Below are positions 1 to 5,047 of a DNA stretch of 7,061 nt, one piece after another. Source of the stretch: Acidithiobacillus sp. (GTDB taxonomy: Bacteria > Pseudomonadota > Gammaproteobacteria > Acidithiobacillales > Acidithiobacillaceae); contig JAPTWR010000197.1 in the NCBI GenBank assembly GCA_028065135.1, positions 1 to 7,061 on the forward strand. The letters are read 5' to 3'. The translations under genes were made by a program, and so were the position numbers. How positions within the stretch are numbered: the first letter of the stretch is position 1; the number at the start of each line of letters is the position of its first letter. The notes under the pieces are model-generated. The model saw only the letters and a list, made by a program, of their open reading frames with translations, was not told where the DNA came from and made no database searches.

Positions 1-2
1 GA

Positions 3-41
3 ATGGTAAAGGCTAAGCGGGAGACCGCTCCGGCTGCATAA
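3..41 (+). CDS. Possible 3' end of a transposase-associated gene (istB-like), partial
   Basis: An open frame entering from the left edge ends in TAA at 39-41. The visible residues are MVKAKRETAPAA, a basic, alanine-rich tail. Its place just inside the terminal repeats of an IS21-like end would suit the C-terminus of IstB, the ATPase helper gene that lies nearest that end in the family. Twelve codons cannot prove this. The frame could be non-coding. Confidence 0.22.
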   Translation: MVKAKRETAPAA

Positions 42-63
42 GCGGTAGGCAGATGTAATGGGG

Positions 64-125
64 GTGTATCAGATTTAAATCAGCGTTCGCTGCAAAAGTG
101 TGTCAGTTTTAAATCGGCGTTGACA
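64..125 (+). repeat. Two 28-bp imperfect direct repeats at the IS terminus
   Basis: Copies at 64-91 and 98-125 match at 22 of 28 positions by eye and start 34 bp apart. Both share GTGT.TCAG.TTTAAATC.GCGTT. They are probably the transposase-binding repeats typical of IS21 ends. Confidence 0.65.
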
Positions 126-577
126 GCCGTCACAACTGGTGGCCAGTAAAAGATAGCCTTTGACCCGATCACCACCCCGCAGCAAGAACTCTTCCCCCGT
201 CTTGGCCAGTGCCCAGAGCTTCTTGCCGCCCTTCAATACCCCGGCAGTTTCCAGGGCAAAACCACCCACCTCCACCAGATCCCGGTAGAACTCCAGGATC
301 TCCCGGGGCTGCACCACCTGATATGATAGCGGTTGGATACCACCGAAAGGGGATTTCCACTATCGGAACGGTAGAGCACCCGAGCATCGGGATTCACCTG
401 AATCCGCCGATCTGAGCCAACACCCGTGGAATACAGTGCCTCCGTATTCTCAATGGTCCAGTCCATGCCCGCCGCCTGCAACCAGACATCCAAGGGTTGC
501 TTTTCCGGTAGACGATTCCCTAGCCCATGCCAGGGGGTTTCTCTTACAAATGCCATTGTTTCTACCAAATGGGCCAT
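126..577 (-). pseudogene. DUF932 (phage/plasmid-like TIGR03299 type) protein, frameshifted and truncated
   Basis: The N-terminus MAHLVETMAFVRETPWHGLG is characteristic of the DUF932 / TIGR03299 family, often found on plasmids, integrative elements and phages and without an established biochemical role. The start at 577 is set by a GAGGAGG ribosome binding site at 585-591, 7 nt upstream. The frame runs to ...SVVSNRYH and is then broken by a duplicated 5-mer (319-328). Family similarity resumes in another frame with VVQPREILEFYRDLVEVGGF and continues to ATSCDG. At 125 the gene is cut by the IS end. About 150 codons remain of a family that usually has around 300 or more, so it has two independent lesions and is almost certainly dead. 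A possible 27-codon ORF lies directly upstream. Confidence 0.85.
319..328. repeat. 5-bp tandem duplication (TGATA x2) causing the DUF932 frameshift
   Basis: The plus strand reads TGATATGATA. Removing one copy joins NRY to QVVQPRE in one frame, which fits the family sequence. The duplication is therefore the lesion. It may come from replication slippage, or be the target-site footprint of a transposon that has left. Confidence 0.75.
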
Positions 578-590
578 AACATATTCCTCC

Positions 591-674
591 TCAATCCATT
601 TCCCGATCCAAAAGATGACTGGCCACCTGTATGGCCAGACCCAGCCAAAACCGCATATTTCGTAACCAGGACAT
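591..674 (-). CDS. Possible 27-residue small protein upstream of the DUF932 gene
   Basis: ATG at 674 opens a frame reading MSWLRNMRFWLGLAIQVASH and then LLDREMD, with TGA at 591-593. A GGAG at 681-684 is spaced 6 nt from the ATG. The stop abuts the GAGGAGG site of the DUF932 gene, which suggests one transcript with translational coupling. The middle of the peptide is hydrophobic (FWLGLAIQVA), so it may touch the membrane, although it is short for a full span. No family is recognised. It could be a leader peptide or an accidental ORF. Confidence 0.4.
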   Translation of the reverse strand: MSWLRNMRFWLGLAIQVASHLLDREMD

Positions 675-853
675 GACGTTCTCCGTCTATAAAATGGGAA
701 ATATTGCTCCGGTAGTCTTATACCCGTATTTCCGCAGAAGAACGGCCGTAATGGGGGAAAACACTCACACTAAAATTACTGTATATCTTTAGGAAAGCTA
801 CATAGCTAGTTTTTTTGCCGGTCCACATCACTCAACTTTTATAGGAGCTCTAT
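675..853. promoter_or_regulatory. Divergent intergenic region with a short palindrome
   Basis: This AT-rich stretch separates the leftward small ORF and DUF932 gene from the rightward helix-turn-helix gene, so it should hold promoters for both. Visible items are a perfect 5-bp inverted repeat AGCTA-CA-TAGCT at 796-807 followed by a T-run at 810-816, and an AGGAG at 843-847 spaced 6 nt from the ATG at 854. The palindrome could be an operator for the Cro-like protein. Its 2-nt loop makes it a poor terminator. I could not assign convincing -35/-10 pairs. Confidence 0.3.
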
Positions 854-1045
854 ATGAATTATCCCAGTCAAAATGAAGTATATAAACTTGTCCACCGCGC
901 CGGTTGACCAACCTTCGTAGCCAACCAGCTACGCCTATCTTCATCCACCATCCACGGCTGGATGCGGCAAGGGCGGATTCCTTCTGCCCAGCACAGACTG
1001 CAGATAATGCAATTGGTTCAAAAAGTATGGGAGTATATTAAATGA
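854..1045 (+). pseudogene. Cro-like small helix-turn-helix regulator with an in-frame stop
   Basis: The frame from ATG 854, preceded by AGGAG at 843-847, encodes MNYPSQNEVYKLVHRAG, then TGA at 905-907 as codon 18, then PTFVANQLRLSSSTIHGWMR and QGRIPSAQHRLQIMQLVQKV to a stop at 1043-1045. Without the TGA, the 63-residue product matches the pattern of small Cro/YdaS-like DNA-binding proteins: a glycine pair, a first helix (FVANQLRL), a recognition helix (SSTIHGWMR) and a RIP turn. A single change of GGA to TGA at the usual second glycine would explain the stop. The stop lies before the DNA-binding helices, so a 17-residue product would be inactive. The 3' end overlaps the next gene by ATGA. Readthrough or an assembly error cannot be excluded. 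Confidence 0.7.
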
Positions 1046-1797
1046 TACATAAAACCAAAGCAGTAGATTGGTTCCAGGAAAATTCCTGGCGCCACAATAT
1101 CGTCTTATCCGGCAGTACTTATCCGAATTGCAATCCAGATGAAGAATATGACATGGATGATAGATTCAGCAGTATACGATGGGCTTCTGATGTTGAGGGA
1201 AATGATATACCATACGGGCCGCCCAAGTGTTGTGATGATGAGGATAAAGATTGCCGGTACGTTGAAGAAGATTGCCCGTATGAGACGCTTTCGGGGCCAG
1301 AGGCTGAGATTATCCAAGCCAATCGAGATTATCGGATGGCATCAGATGGCATTGATTTCTGCATGGAGTCAAAATACCTTCTTGAGCATTTTCTGTCTGC
1401 CAGCAGGCCTCTATTCAAAAGGTCATTTGGCCACCACAAACCCGGCCTTCGTGCCAAAAGGGAGCATCAGTGGCAGAAGATGGTGGATGAGATGAGCGAC
1501 TGCCTAGTTTCTGGGGTCTGGAAGGAGCCGGACCGGGACTACCTTCAGCTGGTTAATTCTCGTTACAAAGTGCCAGACCCGGAACACGCAGACTCCTTTG
1601 TGTCACCGCGTGAGATTGATCACGGCTTACCCGTCGGGTTCTACCCAGTGAAGAATCTCTATAACTCCTCGAACGCACCATGGTACTCACCCCGATACGC
1701 CAGGAATTACCTCAGGAGGCTGGATGGGCTCGTTGCTGCCTTGCAGCGGCATCAGGCTTCAGCGGCGCGGCGCCTCGGTGCGCTGGTGGTGACCTGA
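1042..1797 (+). CDS. Hypothetical protein, 251 residues, acidic with a cysteine cluster
   Basis: I do not recognise the family. The ATG overlaps the stop of the helix-turn-helix gene (ATGA), and GGGAG at 1029-1033 lies 8 nt upstream, so the start is well supported. The N-terminal third is acidic and holds a cysteine group (CC at 63-64, C71, C78) within a DDEDKD-rich stretch. This might bind metal, but the spacing fits no motif I know. The middle is mixed and the C-terminus is basic (NYLRRLDGLVAALQRHQ, then ARRLG). There is no signal peptide or membrane span. The last 70 or so bases are clearly richer in GC than the start of the gene, so the original 3' end may have been replaced. The coupling hints at a regulator-partner pair such as a toxin-antitoxin system, but nothing in the protein proves that. 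Confidence 0.65.
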   Translation: MIHKTKAVDWFQENSWRHNIVLSGSTYPNCNPDEEYDMDDRFSSIRWASDVEGNDIPYGPPKCCDDEDKDCRYVEEDCPYETLSGPEAEIIQANRDYRMASDGIDFCMESKYLLEHFLSASRPLFKRSFGHHKPGLRAKREHQWQKMVDEMSDCLVSGVWKEPDRDYLQLVNSRYKVPDPEHADSFVSPREIDHGLPVGFYPVKNLYNSSNAPWYSPRYARNYLRRLDGLVAALQRHQASAARRLGALVVT

Positions 1798-1976
1798 TCT
1801 GGATGACGGCTCAGGCGCATCTTTGGTAAGACAACGAGCATCCTCTCTCACCGATAGGAAGGGGAAGGTGCCTATCCAACCCTGCCCAAAACTTCTTGCA
1901 CCAGCATGGCTGGAGATGCCTGGAATTGGACGCCAAGTGTCTACTATACGTCTACTGGCATACGTCTACTGGCATG
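1798..1976. other. Non-coding stretch between the unknown gene and the tRNA terminator
   Basis: No convincing gene is seen on either strand. Open frames here cross into the terminator and tRNA fragment and lack family resemblance. The only structure is the 14-bp tandem repeat at its right end. It is probably the downstream flank of the original tRNA-Thr gene or the edge of an older element. Confidence 0.5.
1947..1974. repeat. 14-bp tandem repeat, two perfect copies
   Basis: TACGTCTACTGGCA occurs at 1947-1960 and again at 1961-1974. A partial third copy (GTCTACT) sits at 1939-1945. It lies just beyond the tRNA terminator and is probably slippage-prone non-coding DNA. Confidence 0.85.
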
Positions 1977-2015
1977 AAAAAAGGCACTTGGGGCATCGTC
2001 CTAAGTGCCCGTTTT
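1977..2015 (-). terminator. Rho-independent terminator downstream of the tRNA-Thr 3' end
   Basis: On the minus strand an 11-bp stem (arms 1999-2009 and 1983-1993, including two G-T pairs on the plus-strand reading) with the 5-nt loop CGATG is followed by six T (1977-1982). It begins about 10 nt after the encoded CCA, where a tRNA terminator is expected. On the plus strand it is followed by CGTTTT, so it could also stop transcription from the left. Confidence 0.8.
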
Positions 2016-2018
2016 ATT

Positions 2019-2065
2019 TGGTGCTGGCGAGAGGAATCGAACCCCAGACCCACTGATTACAAATC
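2019..2065 (-). tRNA. 3' half of tRNA-Thr(UGU): remnant acting as integration (att) site
   Basis: Read on the minus strand, the segment runs from the anticodon loop to the encoded CCA. The anticodon loop is TTTGTAA (2057-2063, anticodon TGT), followed by stem strand TCAGT, variable loop GGGTC, the T-arm with GTTCGATTC, acceptor strand CGCCAGC, A and CCA (2019-2021). Upstream of the loop, the expected stem strand ACTGA is replaced by AAGGA and no D-arm or 5' acceptor follows. It is thus a half gene, not a functional tRNA. Its break in the anticodon arm and the integrase gene 330 bp away match tyrosine-recombinase integration into a tRNA 3' end. The fragment is the chromosome-element junction, and the full tRNA-Thr is expected at the other end. 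Confidence 0.85.
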
Positions 2066-2074
2066 CTTTGTAGC

Positions 2075-2094
2075 CCTGTTTTAGCCTGTTTTAG
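2075..2094 (+). repeat. 10-bp tandem direct repeat next to the att core
   Basis: CCTGTTTTAG occurs twice without a gap (2075-2084, 2085-2094), 10 bp inside the att core. The one-helical-turn period puts both copies on the same DNA face, as expected of a protein-binding site such as an integrase arm site or a host bending factor. Confidence 0.7.
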
Positions 2095-2120
2095 CTCGAC
2101 ACACAAAAGCCCGCAATCGT

Positions 2121-2149
2121 TTGAAATGCTAGCCACCATATACTATACT
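2121..2149 (+). promoter_or_regulatory. Probable sigma70 promoter for the integrase operon
   Basis: TTGAAA at 2121-2126 and TATACT at 2144-2149 are separated by exactly 17 bp, a near-consensus pair. Transcription would begin near 2156, leaving a leader of about 235 nt before the integrase start. That leader carries all the repeat clusters described below. Confidence 0.55.
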
Positions 2150-2160
2150 TCGTTTGAAGT
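2147..2160. promoter_or_regulatory. Inverted repeat over the -10 / start region of the integrase promoter
   Basis: ACTTC-GTTT-GAAGT is a perfect 5-bp inverted repeat overlapping the -10 box and the predicted start site. Its position suits an operator for repression, by the integrase, the AlpA-like protein or another factor. As RNA it would form only a short hairpin. Confidence 0.4.
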
Positions 2161-2214
2161 TGTAAGCGGCTGTTTTCATCCATCTGCTTACAAAGTGCTT
2201 ACACGAATCTTACA
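2161..2214 (+). repeat. CTTACA motifs phased at 11 bp, with an inverted copy: candidate arm sites
   Basis: CTTACA occurs at 2187-2192, 2198-2203 and 2209-2214, spaced exactly 11 bp apart. The first two are GCTTACA. An inverted copy TGTAAGC lies at 2161-2167 and pairs perfectly with GCTTACA at 2186-2192. Regular helical spacing near att and upstream of int is what arm-type binding sites for the DUF4102 N-terminal domain, or excisionase sites, look like. The binding partner is not shown. Confidence 0.65.
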
Positions 2215-2264
2215 GGCAGTCAGTGGGTCCGTTAGTCGCGGATCAGTTTTTCAGAGATTACCCG

Positions 2265-2289
2265 TGCGATTCTTGCGATTCTTGCGATT
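2265..2289 (+). repeat. 9-bp direct repeats TGCGATTCT, cluster 1
   Basis: TGCGATTCT at 2265-2273 and 2274-2282 is followed by TGCGATT at 2283-2289, in perfect tandem. The same 9-mer recurs as cluster 2 at 2351-2378. The arrays resemble short iterons or multimeric regulator sites. Confidence 0.85.
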
Positions 2290-2302
2290 GTCGCACCGGA
2301 AC

Positions 2303-2327
2303 CCCTGTAAACACTGGCCCTACAGGG
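2303..2327 (+). promoter_or_regulatory. Hairpin between the two 9-mer clusters
   Basis: CCCTGTA (2303-2309) and TACAGGG (2321-2327) form a perfect 7-bp stem with an 11-nt loop. No T-run follows, so it is not a standard terminator. It sits midway in the integrase leader, where it could act as a regulatory RNA structure or a binding palindrome. Confidence 0.45.
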
Positions 2328-2350
2328 CGAAAAGCCTTGCAAAAAGCGTC

Positions 2351-2378
2351 TGCGATTCTGTGCGATTCTTGCGATTCT
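2351..2378 (+). repeat. 9-bp direct repeats TGCGATTCT, cluster 2, abutting the integrase ribosome binding site
   Basis: Perfect copies lie at 2351-2359, 2361-2369 and 2370-2378. The last copy touches the GGAGG at 2379-2383. A protein or RNA bound here could directly control translation or transcription of the integrase. Confidence 0.85.
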
Positions 2379-2391
2379 GGAGGAAATGGTC

Positions 2392-3624
2392 ATGGCGAGC
2401 CTGAAAACGAAGATCAACAAGGGTGCGGTCGACGGCGCGGAAGTCCCTGCCACCGGGCAAGCGTTTATCTGGGATACCGAGGTCAAAGGCTTTGCGCTGC
2501 GGGTCACCAGCGGCGGGACCAAGACCTTCATAGTGCAGAAGCGCATTGGTGGAAAGGACCGGCGCGTAACGCTCGGTCGTTACCCAGAGATTACGGCGGA
2601 AGCGGCCCGTAAGCGGGCACAGGCGCATGTGGGTGAAATCTCCAAGGGCAACGACCCCATCGCTGCGAAGGCCACCGAGGAAGTGCAGGCCAAGACTCTG
2701 CGGGAAGTCATTGCCGACTATCTCGACATGGGCACCGTGAAGGCTTCCACGGCAAAGGACTTGCAGGGAACGCTCGGCATCCACTGCGCGTCATGGATGG
2801 ATAGGCCAGTAACCAAGATCACGCGGGACATGGTGGCAAAGCTCCATGCCCAGATCGGCAAGGAACCCAACCCCAAGACCGGCGGGACCAAGATGGCGAC
2901 GGCCAACAAGGTCGCCCGGTATCTGAAACTCTTGTTGAACTTCACACAAGAGCAATATCGCACTGGCGACGACCTGCCCATCATCGCCAGCAATGCGACC
3001 GCCGTGCTGAAAAAGCGCATGTACAAGGTCCAGCGGCGCACCGGCCATCTGGAAACCCATCAGATCAGATCATGGTGGGCAGCGACGGGAGACTTGCAGG
3101 ACTCGGCGCGGGATTACCTGCGGACCATGCTCTTGACCGGCCTGCGCTCATCAGAGGCCATCAACATGAAGTGGGCAGACGTAGATATTGAGGGCAAGAC
3201 GTTCACGGTCAGAAACACGAAAAACGGCACCGACCACACCTTGCCTATGGGCGCATGGCTGACCGACATGATCGCGGCACGTCCCCGGCATAACGAGTTC
3301 GTATTCAGCAGCGAGCGCGGTCGCCCTACCAACCGGCGCGGCGGCATCGACAAGGCGGCGGAGCTTTCCGGTCTCGACATTCAGAAGCATGACCTGCGGC
3401 GGACCTTCCTCACCGTAGCGGACGCGGTCGACGTGCCGTACTACGCGCTGAAAGCCCTTGTGAACCACAAGAGCGGCTCCGGCGGCGACGTGACTGCGGG
3501 ATACATCCAGACCAGCATCGAGCGGCTCAGAAAGCCTGTGCAGGCCATCGAGAATTATATCTTATCGGCGGCAGGGGTTACGGCTGGCGCTGCGGTCGTG
3601 GAATTGCGGGAGGTGGCGCAATGA
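2392..3624 (+). CDS. int: Tyrosine-type site-specific integrase (DUF4102 / P4-type)
   Basis: The protein catalyses integration and excision of the element at tRNA-Thr. I chose ATG 2392 (MASLKTKINKG, 410 residues) because GGAGG at 2379-2383 is 8 nt away. ATG 2386 is only 2 nt from it. Residues about 25-90 form a DUF4102 arm-binding domain (DTEVKGFALRVTSGGTKTF, then RRVTLGRYPEITAEAAR). Residues about 100-200 are the core-binding helical domain. The catalytic domain shows the expected set: Arg252 in TGLRSSEA, Lys277 in NTKNG, His333 and Arg336 in KHDLRRT, His359 in LVNHKSGS, and nucleophile Tyr371 in AGYIQ. All active-site residues are present and the length is normal for P4-type integrases, so it is probably active. 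Its stop overlaps the next start by ATGA. Expression is probably controlled by the repeat-rich leader. Confidence 0.95.
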   Translation: MASLKTKINKGAVDGAEVPATGQAFIWDTEVKGFALRVTSGGTKTFIVQKRIGGKDRRVTLGRYPEITAEAARKRAQAHVGEISKGNDPIAAKATEEVQAKTLREVIADYLDMGTVKASTAKDLQGTLGIHCASWMDRPVTKITRDMVAKLHAQIGKEPNPKTGGTKMATANKVARYLKLLLNFTQEQYRTGDDLPIIASNATAVLKKRMYKVQRRTGHLETHQIRSWWAATGDLQDSARDYLRTMLLTGLRSSEAINMKWADVDIEGKTFTVRNTKNGTDHTLPMGAWLTDMIAARPRHNEFVFSSERGRPTNRRGGIDKAAELSGLDIQKHDLRRTFLTVADAVDVPYYALKALVNHKSGSGGDVTAGYIQTSIERLRKPVQAIENYILSAAGVTAGAAVVELREVAQ

Positions 3625-4463
3625 TTAAAATTAGTGCAGAAGATTGCGACCCAACACCGCGTGTAAGGCTCAAAGCTGGCGAGTCTGAAAGCAACGTTCG
3701 GTTTGACAACACAGGCACCCCAAATCTAGGTCCGTGTCCCCTGCCGCGCCAAAAACCATCGTTTGAGTGGTTCTTTGTCTCGGAGGTTATAAGCTCCGGC
3801 ACAACCGCCGACCAACTTCTCCGATTATGGGAACAGGGACACCTTAGCATGTGGGTCACGCTACCGTCTGGTGCGTACTTCTTGCCGGACAACGCGCGAT
3901 ACTACCACATAGAACAATTTGGCCCCGTCCAGATCAGTAGTGAAGTCTTGCCCGATATGGCGAACCACGGCGAGGCCCGCATCCGTCTTGTGGCGACGCC
4001 ACCTAAATATGACGACAAATGGCGCATAGTCAAGGCGGGGCAATTCTTTGAACTGCCCGACCCGCCTCTGATTAAGTTCGAGCGTTTGCGAATAATCCAC
4101 AGTGATTTTGCACACATCGTAGCGCTCCAGACATTGGCGGAGATTGCGGCGGAGCGCGAGGAGGCCACCTTAGAGACTCAGGAGGAATGTGAGGTCGACG
4201 GGCAGCCAAAAAAGAAGCGGGGGCGACCATCGAAGTGCCCAGATTACCAAGTGGCGGCGAATAGGGTGGCGGTCGACCTATGGCGGCTTAAACCAGAGGA
4301 AATGCCACCGAAAAAACGCATCGCTACCAAACTTGCGACCGATACTCATGCGGCATACGACACTGTAAAAGATAATTTCGATCTTGCGATATGCCATGAA
4401 GCTATCATGAACATGAAGCGATTAGAAAATGAGGTGGCAGATAAAACAGACAAAACAGCATAA
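3621..4463 (+). CDS. Unknown protein with an AT-hook-like motif, coupled to the integrase
   Basis: The 280-residue product is not a family I recognise. ATG 3621 overlaps the integrase stop by ATGA and has GGGAGG at 3608-3613, 7 nt upstream, so it is cotranslated with the integrase. Residues about 45-165 look like a compact mixed domain (FEWFFVSEVISSGTTADQLL, then LPSGAYFLPDNARYYHIEQF). An acidic stretch follows (about 178-193, rich in E). Next is KKKRGRPSK at 197-205, containing the GRP core of an AT-hook, which binds the minor groove of AT-rich DNA. The C-terminal 75 residues are charged and helical. There is no signal peptide or membrane segment. Inference: a DNA-binding accessory factor for recombination or for transcription of the int unit. 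It ends just before a terminator, which closes the unit. Confidence 0.8.
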   Translation: MIKISAEDCDPTPRVRLKAGESESNVRFDNTGTPNLGPCPLPRQKPSFEWFFVSEVISSGTTADQLLRLWEQGHLSMWVTLPSGAYFLPDNARYYHIEQFGPVQISSEVLPDMANHGEARIRLVATPPKYDDKWRIVKAGQFFELPDPPLIKFERLRIIHSDFAHIVALQTLAEIAAEREEATLETQEECEVDGQPKKKRGRPSKCPDYQVAANRVAVDLWRLKPEEMPPKKRIATKLATDTHAAYDTVKDNFDLAICHEAIMNMKRLENEVADKTDKTA

Positions 4464-4492
4464 TCTTAACTCACAATTAATCTGTTACGCAT

Positions 4493-4521
4493 AAGCCCCC
4501 ATAAACAGGGGCTTTTCCTTT
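4493..4521 (+). terminator. Rho-independent terminator of the integrase operon
   Basis: AAGCCCC (4493-4499) pairs with GGGGCTT (4508-4514) across an 8-nt loop, followed by TTTTCCTTT (from 4513). It begins 30 nt after the stop of the AT-hook gene and separates the int unit from the replication operon. Confidence 0.85.
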
Positions 4522-4634
4522 GCCTGTAGCTAGTCGCCAGCATTACCCGTTATTCATTTTTTAACTGTTTTTACATCCTCATACTTGGTCCTGAAGTTAT
4601 TAATCACCCAATGGACTGTAAGAGGATTCATAAA
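4522..4634 (+). promoter_or_regulatory. AT-rich region expected to hold the promoter of the alpA-replication operon
   Basis: Transcription must restart here after the terminator. CATACT at 4580-4585 could be a -10 box, but the matching -35 position is only a T-run (4557-4562), so the promoter may need an activator or may lie elsewhere. AGAGGA at 4621-4626 is the ribosome binding site of the next gene. Confidence 0.3.
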
Positions 4635-4841
4635 ATGGTGGCACAAATATTTGACGATGGAGAGACCTATAATCAGGTCGAGTTCGTGAAGCGGGTCAAC
4701 AAGTCAAAGTCATGGGCAGAGCGTAGCAGGTGGAACGGAACCGGCCCGCGATACCTGAAGGTCGGCAGATCGGTCCTATATCTGGGAAAAGACTTAAACG
4801 CATGGCTTGAGTCTCAGGCCCGCTTGAATACGGGACAATAA
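4635..4841 (+). CDS. AlpA/excisionase-like DNA-binding protein (HTH_17 type)
   Basis: ATG 4635 is chosen because AGAGGA (4621-4626) is 8 nt upstream. ATG 4611 has no such site. The 68-residue product ends in the typical winged-helix pattern: RWNGTGPRYLKVGRSVLYLG, then KDLNAWLESQA, matching the 'G-p-yvkvGr-v-Y-r-sDl-aWl' signature of AlpA and MerR-like excisionases. Family members act as excisionase (directionality factor) or activate the element's own genes, and in phage-inducible islands an AlpA protein switches on the operon. As the first gene after the terminator, it is well placed to control both integrase direction and the downstream replication genes. The first helix (YNQVEFVKRVNKS) diverges from the usual consensus. 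Confidence 0.8.
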   Translation: MVAQIFDDGETYNQVEFVKRVNKSKSWAERSRWNGTGPRYLKVGRSVLYLGKDLNAWLESQARLNTGQ

Positions 4842-4843
4842 AA

Positions 4844-5047
4844 ATGAGCGCCCCTAGCGAGAACGCCCAGCAGTACAACGCACCTGTCAACCATAGCACA
4901 ATCAAGGCTCTGCGGCACCTGCTCAACGCGCTGGATTCCTTGCAGAAAGTGGAACATGCAACCGATTCAGCATGTGTTATAGGCAGGCTCTTGTCAGACG
5001 GAATCCGGGTCGAACTGGACCGGCTTTGGTGGGTCGGCCATGAATAG
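4844..5047 (+). CDS. Small hypothetical protein, 67 residues
   Basis: Not recognised. It starts 2 nt after the stop of the AlpA-like gene with a weak GGGA about 8 nt upstream (near 4832-4835), so it is probably translated by coupling. It is mostly helical, with a leucine-rich first half (IKALRHLLNALDSLQKVEHA) and one cysteine, and it ends in DRLWWVGHE. It has no membrane segment. Its stop lies inside the next gene (ATGAATAG). Small helical proteins in this position often pair with regulators, but its role is unknown. Confidence 0.6.
   Translation: MSAPSENAQQYNAPVNHSTIKALRHLLNALDSLQKVEHATDSACVIGRLLSDGIRVELDRLWWVGHE

Larger units (their letters stand above)
1..125. mobile_element. Terminal segment of an IS21-like insertion sequence
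   Basis: The segment ends at base 125 in TTGACA, so read inward the element begins TGTCAACGCCGATTTAAAAC. Two imperfect direct copies of a 28-bp sequence lie just inside the end. Multiple repeats at the ends and TG...CA termini are known features of IS21-family elements. The boundary is sharp: base 126 resumes the DUF932 reading frame on the minus strand, so the element has inserted into that gene. The other end and the transposase genes lie outside the window, so the family is inferred from the terminus alone. Confidence 0.6.

Noticed and set aside
209..665. Two rightward open frames opposite the DUF932 gene
   Set aside because: They are antisense shadows of a recognisable family and have no good ribosome binding site or similarity.
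796..816. Terminator formed by AGCTA-CA-TAGCT and a T-run
   Set aside because: A 2-nt loop and a 5-bp AT-containing stem are too weak, so it is listed only as a possible operator.
1823..2084. Two rightward open frames of 62-77 codons
   Set aside because: They run through the 14-bp tandem repeat, the terminator hairpin and the tRNA fragment and show no family resemblance.
2074..2378. CRISPR array from the short direct repeats
   Set aside because: Repeat units are only 9-11 bp and there are no unique spacers of regular length.
2126..2404. Rightward frame rich in arginine and leucine, and an overlapping frame with CDSCDSC-like repeats
   Set aside because: The peptide repeats are only the translated 9-mer array. 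The frames lie across promoter and arm-site repeats and overlap the integrase start.
2232..3468. Several leftward frames of 88-154 codons across the integrase
   Set aside because: They are antisense to a complete integrase with all catalytic residues, as expected in GC-rich DNA.
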